A DNA stretch of 38,282 nucleotides from Bacteroidales bacterium (GTDB taxonomy: Bacteria; Bacteroidota; Bacteroidia; Bacteroidales; UBA932): NCBI GenBank assembly GCA_017423025.1, contig JAFPGC010000008.1:1-38282 (forward strand). The letters run 5' to 3'. Of the stretch, positions 13,222-21,070 are shown piece by piece; position 1 is the stretch's first letter, and every line of letters begins with the position of its first letter. Made by a program: the position numbers and the translations under genes. The notes below the pieces were generated by a model. The model made no database searches and was not told where the DNA came from. It saw only the letters and a program-made list of their open reading frames with translations.

Positions 13222-15609
13222 TTAATATTCCCAATAGTACCGCAAGGCTATTTCCCGCTGGATCATCTTCTCGGCCGTCTGGTCGTTCCGGTGAAGGAAT
13301 TTCGCGTAAGGAACCTTTCCCAACCGGTCAACAGCGCCCCGAAGCAAATTATTGTACTCGTCGAAGGATTCTACATACTGGAACCGGACCGGATAGGTTC
13401 TGGTATAGGTGCACCGGGTTCCATCCTTCAACTGAATATAGAGGTTAATGATGACAGACAATTCCGGAAGGTACATTTCCTTGTCGGTCGGCCAGGAATA
13501 ATCTACCCAGAAGGGCCAGGACAGGAACCGTTTCGAGACACCCAGGCCGTTTAAATTCATATCCGGATTGAAGGGGTCTTCCTCTTCCGTTTTCGTGTAG
13601 AACATCAGCGTATTGTTGACATAGCCAAGTTGGCTGATTATCGGAATCTGGTAAGCCGGTAGGGGCATTCCGGGATAGCCGTCTTCCTCGAGCCGGTTGA
13701 TGGTCCTCGTCCTTGCTTTCCAATCTACCCTGGGAGCCTTGACGGGAATGCCCATCGCCTCCCTGGAAGGCCAGGAGGCTTTGACTTCCTTCACAGGAAT
13801 CTCGGGCGTCATCCTGATGGACATAGACTGGATCTGGCTGGCAGGGAAAAGATTCTCATTCAGCTTGACACGTACCGAAGAAGGGTCGAAGAAGTAGTCC
13901 ACAGCCCCGGTAGAAGTGTCGTTGCGACCCAGATAGTGTTGCCGGTCTTCCTCATTTGCAAAAGTAAGGCTGGCAGCAGTATAATAGGCAACAGGAGCGG
14001 TTTCCAGATTCCACAGGCCTTCACCTATGCCGGCATCCTTCGCCAGTTTGTCAACGGTAAAGCTCGGGAATTTGAGACCGGACTGACGGTCTCCCCTTAT
14101 GAAGCCTTCCGTGTCGATGGTCCCTTTGAGGTCCAGTTTGATGGTCCCTTCCATCTGTCCGGTCTTCGAGATGTCGGGCTCCTCCTCCTCGTCCAATCCC
14201 GTAATTACGCCGGAGATTGCTTTAAAGCCGATGCTGGCTACAGCCAGGCCCAGGGCATAGGGATTGGCCGAATTGAGATCTTTCGCCGCATCCAGGAAAT
14301 AGTTGCTGAAATTATCGTCGGCCGCCAGGTCGGACACCAGGCCGGTGGCGGTGGAAAGTATGGTCCCCAGACTGCTGACGGAACGGGGTTTCTTCCAAAG
14401 GGCATCCAGATTCAGATTCCCCTTGAAAGAGCCATCGATATCGGCCTTGACAAGGGATTGGAGCGATACGTGGTCCTTGTTGAAGGCGAGCATCCTGAGG
14501 CTGATCTCTTTTTTGCCGATGGCCGTCCGGTCAAACTGGGCCATAGCGGGCATATCTATGTCAATGGCCCACCAGCCGCTCTCAGGAATGATGTTGCCGG
14601 TGGTGCCAAAGCGTCCGTCGTCCGTATAGGGCGTTGTCAGGTACGTGAAGCGGCTGTTGCGGTAATTGCTGAGTTTGCCGTGGTCGGTGAAGTCGTAGGC
14701 CAGGGCATAGGGGCGTTCCAAAGCGGCCGCCCACTCGCTGGGAATGGTGATGGCCCACAGGTGGTCGTTGATATCCTTCATATTGGCATCTCCTGTCAGG
14801 TAATAGAAGAAACGGAGCTTGCCGACATAAGGATTATACATTGCGAAGTAGTTGAAATTGGGGAGAGAGCGGTTACCCGTGTAATTGAGCACCAGTTTCC
14901 ACTGGCCGTCCTTCAGCATTTTCTTGGCCTCCCCGTCCGGAAGATGGGATTCGTTGATATCGGCCCAGGGAAGCGGGACGATGGTATATCCCTTGACGTC
15001 GTTCACCTGCTCAGGGCCTTTCCCGTCGAACAGGTAGATCGCCTCTTCCTGGGTCCAGTCGGCTTCAAAGTCCGTATTGACAGACTTGATATCGCTCAAC
15101 CTGGGACCGCCCATACCGCCTCCGGTGTTCAGCACCAGGAAGACGCCCTGTCCGGTGGGCACGAAGCAGTAGTTGGGTTTTTCTTCGTCAGACTCCAGGC
15201 TCCGGTCGCCCTGGGTTACGTGAAGTATCAGTGTGTTGCCGGATTCGGTCGTGATTATCACATCCGTATCCCTCTCGTCATACTCATCCAGATAATCATA
15301 GGTTGTATAGGAGAGTTCGAACTGGGGGTATTCCCCTCCGCTGAGCCAGTAGAAGCCCGTATCAGGGTCTTTGAACTCATCCAGTTTGATGGTTCCGGAA
15401 TAACGGACTTGAAGCCAGTCGGCATTGGAAACCACCTGCCTGATATGGGGGTTGAAGCCCCCTTCGATGACCATCTTTACAGACTCGGTTGTGTTGTCTA
15501 TAACGACATCAAACTCTTCATTGACGGTGACATAAACAGGATTCTCGTGTTTGCAGGCGGCCAGCGCAAGCAATATTCCTGCAACGATGATATTTCTGCC
15601 GAGTCTCAT
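13222..15609 (-). CDS. Large lipoprotein of unknown function
   Basis: This is 795 residues with a lipoprotein signal ending in LLALAAC. After an N-terminal stretch resembling a BACON-like beta domain (VVSNADWLQVRYSGTIKL, then TLILHVTQG), the rest does not match a family I recognise. It has Tyr/Trp-rich beta segments, a central Gly/Ala-rich segment that is unusually hydrophobic for a secreted protein (TILSTATGLVSDLAADDN, ALGLAVASIGFKAISGVITG), and then more beta-rich sequence to the end (REIALRYYWEY). No membrane anchor other than the lipid is predicted. It could be a cell-surface or fimbrial-type structural protein; the evidence is weak. No TAnnTTTG box is clear upstream. Confidence 0.75.
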   Translation of the reverse strand: MRLGRNIIVAGILLALAACKHENPVYVTVNEEFDVVIDNTTESVKMVIEGGFNPHIRQVVSNADWLQVRYSGTIKLDEFKDPDTGFYWLSGGEYPQFELSYTTYDYLDEYDERDTDVIITTESGNTLILHVTQGDRSLESDEEKPNYCFVPTGQGVFLVLNTGGGMGGPRLSDIKSVNTDFEADWTQEEAIYLFDGKGPEQVNDVKGYTIVPLPWADINESHLPDGEAKKMLKDGQWKLVLNYTGNRSLPNFNYFAMYNPYVGKLRFFYYLTGDANMKDINDHLWAITIPSEWAAALERPYALAYDFTDHGKLSNYRNSRFTYLTTPYTDDGRFGTTGNIIPESGWWAIDIDMPAMAQFDRTAIGKKEISLRMLAFNKDHVSLQSLVKADIDGSFKGNLNLDALWKKPRSVSSLGTILSTATGLVSDLAADDNFSNYFLDAAKDLNSANPYALGLAVASIGFKAISGVITGLDEEEEPDISKTGQMEGTIKLDLKGTIDTEGFIRGDRQSGLKFPSFTVDKLAKDAGIGEGLWNLETAPVAYYTAASLTFANEEDRQHYLGRNDTSTGAVDYFFDPSSVRVKLNENLFPASQIQSMSIRMTPEIPVKEVKASWPSREAMGIPVKAPRVDWKARTRTINRLEEDGYPGMPLPAYQIPIISQLGYVNNTLMFYTKTEEEDPFNPDMNLNGLGVSKRFLSWPFWVDYSWPTDKEMYLPELSVIINLYIQLKDGTRCTYTRTYPVRFQYVESFDEYNNLLRGAVDRLGKVPYAKFLHRNDQTAEKMIQREIALRYYWEY

Positions 15610-15633
15610 AGTTAGTATTATATTTTTGATTTA

Positions 15634-15780
15634 TCAATTGTTGCGCATCAGCCTGAGCGGAAGGGAGCCATCGGGCTGCCGGGCCAGGATGCTGCTGTCA
15701 TGGTCCTCCTCGGTAATAAGGTTCGATACTATACGCTCTTCAAGCGAAGGATATGCAGCGCAGTAGATAAAGGTTTCGTG
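15634..15780 (-). pseudogene. Coding-like remnant without a start codon
   Basis: The gap between the CapA stop and the lipoprotein start reads open on the reverse strand for 48 codons with protein-like content: HETFIYCAAYPSLEERIV, then ITEEDHDSSILARQPDGS and LPLRLMRNN before TGA. No good start codon opens it. It is in the same frame as the CapA gene, directly after its TAATAA double stop. It may be the tail of a lost gene or a chance open frame. Confidence 0.3.
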
Positions 15781-15783
15781 TTA

Positions 15784-16851
15784 TTAGTCCGTAGCAAATA
15801 TAGCAATAATATCGTTACTTTTCAGGGTGGACTGCATAGTCTGGTAATCGGCCGGGTCCCTCCAGTAGGAGGAAGGAAGGGTGATGGGTACGGCGGCGTA
15901 AGAATTCTCGATCATTCCGGGTTTGGTGCACCAGAGGAGGTCCATCTGGGGCGGAAGCATCGTCGGCTCTTCGCCAAAGCGGAGTACGTACCGGAGCGTG
16001 AGGGCGGCTTCCAGACGGGCGATGTAGTCGTTCTGGTTGGACAGGGCGTTGCCCAGGGAGTAGTATACGGGAACGCCGTCTATCCACTGCATGTCCTGCA
16101 CTACGTGCGGGTGCGAGCCGATGATGGCATCGGCCCCTTCCGAGACCAGCCAGCGGGCCAGGCTTTCCTGCTGGTCACTGTGCCGGGTTTCATACTCGAC
16201 GCCCCAGTGCGGGAAGACCAGGATGATATCGGCCTTGGCGCGGGCGCGGGCCATCACGGGGGCCAGGGCCTCGCGGCTCATGCGGTGCACCTTGGGCCAA
16301 TGGACGGCCGATCCGGAGTTGGTGCCGTAGGTGAAGTTCACCAGGGCCACGCGTATGCCCTTGACAGACAGGATGAGGGGGTTCAGCAGCGTATCTGCCC
16401 GGGCCGATGCCGCCGTCCCCGTGTACAGGATGCCCATGTCTTCCAGTTGGCCGATGGTCCGGGAGAGCCCCTGGTGGCCCTTGTCCAGGACGTGGTTGTT
16501 GGCGGTCAGGAGCACGTCGAAACCTACGTCGGAAAGGTATTGGGCATAGGATTCGGGGCCGGAAAAGACGGGATAGCCGGTGTAGGGCTTTCCGGCCAGC
16601 GGGAATTCCATGTTGCAGACGGCTACATCGGCCTTCCGGATGTTTCCTTCCACGTGTTTGAAGAAATCTGAATACCCGTAGACGGAGGCACTTTGGACCA
16701 CCCGGCCGTGCGCCAGGATGTCTCCCATCAGATAGAAGGTGAGGGTATCGGCCTTGGGCGTTACCGTCCAGTACTCTTTAGGAAAACGAATCCACTGCGA
16801 GAAACCCTGCAGCGGAATCAGAAGAAGCAAAATGACTAGCAGACGCCTCAT
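15784..16851 (-). CDS. CapA-family metallophosphatase-like protein, exported
   Basis: This is 355 residues with a signal peptide (MRRLLVILLLLIPLQGFSQ). The CapA/PgsA signature is complete: GDILAHG (43-49, metal-binding), VAVCNMEFPLAG, VLLTANNHVLDKG, VFPHWGVEYE and IIGSHPHVVQ. CapA relatives belong to the calcineurin-like phosphoesterases and have been linked to poly-gamma-glutamate capsule synthesis, but this protein has no CapB/CapC neighbours, so that role is not supported here. Its start overlaps the stop of the YkvA-like gene by one base, so the two share a transcript. Confidence 0.9.
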   Translation of the reverse strand: MRRLLVILLLLIPLQGFSQWIRFPKEYWTVTPKADTLTFYLMGDILAHGRVVQSASVYGYSDFFKHVEGNIRKADVAVCNMEFPLAGKPYTGYPVFSGPESYAQYLSDVGFDVLLTANNHVLDKGHQGLSRTIGQLEDMGILYTGTAASARADTLLNPLILSVKGIRVALVNFTYGTNSGSAVHWPKVHRMSREALAPVMARARAKADIILVFPHWGVEYETRHSDQQESLARWLVSEGADAIIGSHPHVVQDMQWIDGVPVYYSLGNALSNQNDYIARLEAALTLRYVLRFGEEPTMLPPQMDLLWCTKPGMIENSYAAVPITLPSSYWRDPADYQTMQSTLKSNDIIAIFATD

Positions 16852-17243
16852 CAGAGGTCGTTAAGCTGGGAATCCACGAGAGGGCCGAACCATTCTTCCG
16901 TCTTCTCGCGGGCGCGGGCCTTGATGGCCGGGGTGATGGCGCTGGCCACATAAGTGACGGCGGCAATGAGCGCAGCCCAGTCGTCGGCCAGGCCGGCGAA
17001 GGGAAGAAAGTCCGGGACCAGGTCCAGAGGGAGAATCATATACCCCAGGGCACCGGCAATCACCGCCTTGTATTTGGTAGGGGTGGCGGGATCTGTAAGG
17101 GTATAGTAAAGCGTTAAGGCATAATAAGTTACCTTAACACCGGCCTTTTTGGCCAACATGCCCAACTTGAACCAGAATTCACTCTCGGAGTAGTGCTTCT
17201 GGTACTTGGGTAATTCTTCCGGGGTTAAATTCCTGTTCTCCAT
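16851..17243 (-). CDS. YkvA-like DUF1232 membrane protein
   Basis: This is 130 residues from the ATG at 17243 (MENRNLTPEELPKYQ). The DUF1232 core LGYMILPLDLVPDFLPFAGL, followed by ADDWAALIAA, is clear, with two hydrophobic helices around it. Function in the family is unknown. An in-frame start at 17270 is rejected because it precedes the -7 box at 17249-17256. That box ends 5 nt before this ATG, so the mRNA may be leaderless. Confidence 0.88.
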   Translation of the reverse strand: MENRNLTPEELPKYQKHYSESEFWFKLGMLAKKAGVKVTYYALTLYYTLTDPATPTKYKAVIAGALGYMILPLDLVPDFLPFAGLADDWAALIAAVTYVASAITPAIKARAREKTEEWFGPLVDSQLNDL

Positions 17244-17248
17244 AGCTA

Positions 17249-17256
17249 CAAAGTTA
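17249..17256 (-). promoter_or_regulatory. -7 box of the YkvA-like/CapA operon
   Basis: The reverse strand reads TAACTTTG, matching TAnnTTTG, 5 nt from the ATG at 17243. It is divergent from the dacB box, with 42 bp between the two. Confidence 0.6.
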
Positions 17257-17298
17257 ATGAAATTCCCCATTATGGCACTATTTATGCGGAAAAAGCGT

Positions 17299-17306
17299 TA
17301 CTTTTG
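17299..17306 (+). promoter_or_regulatory. -7 box of dacB
   Basis: TACTTTTG fits TAnnTTTG and ends 5 nt before the ATG at 17312, so the transcript would start at or very near the start codon. There is no clear -33 TTTG. Confidence 0.5.
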
Positions 17307-17311
17307 TTACT

Positions 17312-18781
17312 ATGAATCGTTTCGCAAGTATACTTCTGGGCCTTGTTTTTTCTTCATCGGCCCTTTTGGCCCAGACTTCGGTCCAGCATTTCGTCATTAC
17401 CCAGGCTACCCAGGAACCCCTTAAAGGCTCCACCTGGGGCATTTACGCAAAGGATGCCTCCGGAAGAGTGCTGGCCAGCCATAATTCCGGCACCCGCCTC
17501 ATGCCGGCGTCCAACCGCAAGTTAATCACCACCGGCGTGGCCCTCCACGCCCTGGGCCCGGACTTCCGCTTCCGCACCGGCCTGGGTTATACCGGAGTCC
17601 TTCAGGCCGACGGCACCCTGGACGGAGACCTCTATATCATCGGCGGCGGAGACCCCACCATCGGCACGCAGGATACAACCATAGCCCTCAAGGCCGATGC
17701 CCTCTTCTGGAAATGGAAGACCCTCCTGAGGGAAAAGGGCATCAAGCGCATCCACGGCCGCATCATAGGCGACGGAACGGCCATGGAAGGCCTTCTGGAG
17801 CATCCCTCCTGGGAGTTTGACGATATGGGAACCTACTATGGAACCGGCGGCAACGCCCTCTGCTTCTACGAGAACACCATAGATATGCAGGTGTCCGCCA
17901 CCCGGGAAGGCCAGCTCATCAACCTTACCCAGATTTACCCCGAAACGCCCTGGCTCCACGTGACCAATTATGGCATCACCGGCCCGGTGGGCAGCGGAAA
18001 CACCCTCTACCTGTACACTACGGAACTGGCTCCCTATGCCCAGATGCACGGAGTCTTCGGCGTAGACCGCAAACCCAAGATTGAAAGTACGTCCAACAAG
18101 TATGGCGCCCTCACCTGCGCCTATTACTTCTGGCAAAACCTGCGCGCCACGGGCTGGGAAGTGACCGGCGGCTATGCCCACGTGGCCCGCTCCGGTTACA
18201 TCCAGGGCCCAGACTTCGTAGAAACCGACCTGGCGGCAACGCCCAAGGTAATAGGTTATACGGAAAGCCCCCGTCTGGCCGATATCGCTCGCATCACCAA
18301 CGAGAGAAGCGACAATTTCTACGCGGAGAGTATGCTCCGCTATATGGGCGAGAAGGCTACCGGAAAGGCCGTCTATGACAGCTGCCTGGTGGCCGAGAGC
18401 ATAGTGCTCAAGGATTTGGGTCTGAATATGGACCAGATTTATCTGGCCGATGGCAGCGGCCTGTCAACCCGCAACTGGGTTACCCCTGAATGGATGGTGA
18501 GTTACCTGGAGGCCATCCAGAAAAGCCCGTCCTTCGACGCCTTCCTGGCTTCGCTTCCCAAACCCGGTGAAGGCACGCTGGCCAGCATCCGTTTCCCGGG
18601 CTGCGAAAGGGTGAGGATGAAGAGCGGTTCGCTTTCCGGCACCCTCTGCTATTCGGGTTATATCCTGGACGAAAAAGGCAAACCCGCCATTACTTTCTCT
18701 ATCCTTACCAACAGCTCACTGGCAGGTACTTCCGAGGTGCGTCCCGTGCTTATGCAGATGGTGCGCAGACTTATGGAATAG
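17312..18781 (+). CDS. dacB: D-alanyl-D-alanine carboxypeptidase/endopeptidase (PBP4, S13)
   Basis: This is 489 residues, the normal size, with a signal peptide ending near LLAQ (residue 21). The three active-site motifs are present: S67-x-x-K70 (PASNRK), S333-D-N335 (ERSDNFYAE) and K437-S-G439 (MKSGSLSG). The long insert between the first two motifs is typical of S13. The enzyme trims or cuts peptidoglycan cross-links in the periplasm. Its -7 box is almost against the start codon. The next gene has its own promoter. Confidence 0.95.
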   Translation: MNRFASILLGLVFSSSALLAQTSVQHFVITQATQEPLKGSTWGIYAKDASGRVLASHNSGTRLMPASNRKLITTGVALHALGPDFRFRTGLGYTGVLQADGTLDGDLYIIGGGDPTIGTQDTTIALKADALFWKWKTLLREKGIKRIHGRIIGDGTAMEGLLEHPSWEFDDMGTYYGTGGNALCFYENTIDMQVSATREGQLINLTQIYPETPWLHVTNYGITGPVGSGNTLYLYTTELAPYAQMHGVFGVDRKPKIESTSNKYGALTCAYYFWQNLRATGWEVTGGYAHVARSGYIQGPDFVETDLAATPKVIGYTESPRLADIARITNERSDNFYAESMLRYMGEKATGKAVYDSCLVAESIVLKDLGLNMDQIYLADGSGLSTRNWVTPEWMVSYLEAIQKSPSFDAFLASLPKPGEGTLASIRFPGCERVRMKSGSLSGTLCYSGYILDEKGKPAITFSILTNSSLAGTSEVRPVLMQMVRRLME

Positions 18782-18792
18782 AGAAAAATTAG

Positions 18793-18800
18793 TATCTTTG
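18793..18800 (+). promoter_or_regulatory. -7 box four bases from a start codon
   Basis: TATCTTTG is a perfect consensus match; TAAG follows and then the ATG at 18805. This is the tightest box-to-start spacing in the window and predicts a leaderless transcript for the PPIase operon. Confidence 0.65.
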
Positions 18801-18804
18801 TAAG

Positions 18805-19707
18805 ATGATTAAAACCAGACATATTATATATATCCTGGCCCTGGTGGGCGCTGTTTCCTGCAAGACGGTCACGCATCTTCAGGAGACCGCCACGGAACTC
18901 TTCCGGGGAGAGGTGGTGGCCAAGGTGGGAGACTACCGGCTGCACCGTTCGCAGCTGGAGAGTTACATCCCCGCCGGCGTATCGGCCGAAGACAGTGCCG
19001 CCCTGGCCCGCCAGTATATTCTCACCTGGGCCGAAGACCTCCTGCTCATGGATATGGCCGAAGCCCAGTTGTCCAAGCAGGAAAAAGACGTAAGCGCCGA
19101 GCTCGAGGAATACCGCAAGAGCCTTATCAAATACCGCTACGAGCAGCTTTACATCCAGCAGCGCCTGGATACCCTGGTCACCGACGAGGAAGTGGCCCGC
19201 TATTATGAGGAAAATACGGACAAGTTCCGTCTGGAGCGCCCCATCGTCAAGTCCCGCTATATGATCATTCCGGCCGATGCCCGCAGCCTCAAGCTCCTCA
19301 AGACCAAGATGTCTTCTGAGGACGATATGGAAGTGATGGAAACCGACAGCCTGGCCGCCTCCGTGGCCATCAAGTACGTGGATTCTTCCGATACTTGGAT
19401 GGACGCCCTGGTACTGGCCCGCGAATCGGGCGTGGACTACCGCAGTATGCTGGCCGGCTTCAAGGTGCCCTTCTTCAGCAAGGATCCCTTTGTGGAAATC
19501 CCCGATGAGTCGGGCAATCTGCACGTGATCTATGTTGTAGAGCAAGTGAACGAGGGGAAAACCGCCCCGCTGGAGTACTGTGACGCGCGCATCCGGGACC
19601 TCATCCTGAGTTCCCGCAAGCATGCCCTGGAAGAAGGTCTCACGGAAAGCCTTCTGGAGGATGCCCGCAAGAACAACAAGTTTGTAATCTATGAAAATGA
19701 ACAATAA
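18805..19707 (+). CDS. SurA/PpiD-like periplasmic chaperone lipoprotein
   Basis: This is 300 residues. The lipoprotein signal ends in VGAVSC. The helical region RSQLESYIPAGVSAEDSAAL to about residue 125 resembles the SurA/PpiD chaperone lobe (long charged helices, DEEVARYYEENTDKFRLERP). The parvulin domain seems degenerate or absent, so isomerase activity is doubtful. It overlaps the next gene (surA-like) by 17 nt. In Bacteroidetes similar genes precede surA and an OstA-like gene, suggesting joint work in outer-membrane protein or LPS biogenesis. Confidence 0.8.
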   Translation: MIKTRHIIYILALVGAVSCKTVTHLQETATELFRGEVVAKVGDYRLHRSQLESYIPAGVSAEDSAALARQYILTWAEDLLLMDMAEAQLSKQEKDVSAELEEYRKSLIKYRYEQLYIQQRLDTLVTDEEVARYYEENTDKFRLERPIVKSRYMIIPADARSLKLLKTKMSSEDDMEVMETDSLAASVAIKYVDSSDTWMDALVLARESGVDYRSMLAGFKVPFFSKDPFVEIPDESGNLHVIYVVEQVNEGKTAPLEYCDARIRDLILSSRKHALEEGLTESLLEDARKNNKFVIYENEQ

Positions 19708-21070
19708 GATCATCGTATTGGCCGCACTCATGGCGGCCTGCCTTCCCCTGAGTGCCCAGAAATACAAGGGCGTGGTGGATAAATCCGTGGCTGTTGTGGG
19801 CGGAGAAACCATTCTTCTGTCTGACATAGAATCCGAGGTTCAGCAGATTCGCGCCGGGGGCAGTTCCAGTGACCGTGATCTCCGCTGCGAGGTTCTGGAA
19901 GCCATGATGGAGGGCAAACTGTTCCTTATGCAGGCCCGTATCGACTCCATCACCGTGGGAATGGACATGGTAGAGAGCAATCTCTCCCAGCGCATCGACT
20001 ATATGCGCACCTCCCTGGGTGGAGACGAAGAAGTGGAGAAATACTTCGGCAAGCCCTTGTACAAGCTCCGTCAGGAATGGAGAAAGGCCCTGGAAGAGCA
20101 GAGTCTCACCGAACAGGAGCGTTACCAAGTAGCCAGCAAGATTGCGGAAGTTACCCCTTACGATGTCCAGCAGTTCATCGAAACCACGGATTCCCTGGAT
20201 CTTCCCGTGGTGCCCATGAAATATCAGCTGAGCCAGATCTGTCTGTATCCGGACCGTGAAGCTGCCGCCGTAGCCGTGCGTGAGAAGCTTCTAAGCCTTC
20301 GCGAGCGCATCATGAACGGTGAGAAATTCTCCACCCTGGCCCGCATCTATTCCGAAGACCCCGGCAGCGCCCGTCGCGGCGGTGAACTGGGTATGGCCTC
20401 CAAGTCCATTTTCTGGCCGGCCTTCTCCGATGCCGCCATGGCTTTGAGACCTGGCACCATCTCCCAGATTGTGGAAACCCCCGACGGCTTCCACATCATC
20501 GAGGTCATCGAGAAGAAAGGCGATATGTTCAATGCCCGCCACATCCTCATCAAACCGCAGTATACGGTCGAGGACCAGGAAAAGGCCTTCGCCCGTCTGG
20601 ACAGCCTGAAGACCGTGATCGAGAGCGGCGAAATGGCTTTTGATCTCGCAGCCCGCTTCTATTCTGAAGATTTGCCCACCCGTACCAACGGAGGCCAGAT
20701 GGCAGACCCTTCCACCGGCTCCTCCTATTTTGAGATCGATCAGCTGAAGCCGGCCGATTATGCCGCCATCAAGGACCTGGAACCCGGCCAGATTTCCCAG
20801 CCCGTTGAGTCCCAGGACAACGAAGGCTATCTCCAAGGCCGTCAGGGAAACCTGATTTACAAGATCATCCGCGTGGACAAGATTATCCCTGCCCACACCG
20901 CCACTTTCGAGAACGACTACAACCAGCTTCTGGAGTCGGTGGAGCAAAAGAAACAGGTAGCCGCCGTGAACGCGTTCCTGGATGAAAAGATCAAGACCAC
21001 TTATATTGTAATTGACCCCCTGTTCGCCGAATGCGAGTTTTCGCGTGAGGCGTGGAATGCCCGCAAATAG
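19691..21070 (+). CDS. surA: SurA-like peptidyl-prolyl isomerase with two parvulin domains
   Basis: This is 459 residues with a signal peptide (IIVLAALMAACLPLSAQ). The N-terminal chaperone helix region runs to about 170. Parvulin domain 1 (about 175-280) includes KFSTLARIYSEDPGSARRGG and ELGM; domain 2 (about 283-410) includes FNARHILIKPQY and FDLAARFYSEDLPTRTNGGQ. This is the SurA layout: a periplasmic chaperone for outer-membrane barrels. The first Met may be 19691 or 19697. It ends in TAGTG, where the TAG stop overlaps a GTG start of the OstA-like gene. Confidence 0.92.
   Translation: MKMNNKIIVLAALMAACLPLSAQKYKGVVDKSVAVVGGETILLSDIESEVQQIRAGGSSSDRDLRCEVLEAMMEGKLFLMQARIDSITVGMDMVESNLSQRIDYMRTSLGGDEEVEKYFGKPLYKLRQEWRKALEEQSLTEQERYQVASKIAEVTPYDVQQFIETTDSLDLPVVPMKYQLSQICLYPDREAAAVAVREKLLSLRERIMNGEKFSTLARIYSEDPGSARRGGELGMASKSIFWPAFSDAAMALRPGTISQIVETPDGFHIIEVIEKKGDMFNARHILIKPQYTVEDQEKAFARLDSLKTVIESGEMAFDLAARFYSEDLPTRTNGGQMADPSTGSSYFEIDQLKPADYAAIKDLEPGQISQPVESQDNEGYLQGRQGNLIYKIIRVDKIIPAHTATFENDYNQLLESVEQKKQVAAVNAFLDEKIKTTYIVIDPLFAECEFSREAWNARK

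Noticed and set aside
13936-15615. 559-codon open frame on the + strand opposite the large lipoprotein
   Set aside because: The leftward frame has a lipoprotein signal and sensible protein content over its full 795 codons; the + frame has neither signal nor recognisable motifs.
15784-16851. Capsule (poly-gamma-glutamate) operon
   Set aside because: Only the CapA-like gene is present; no CapB ligase or CapC lies beside it.
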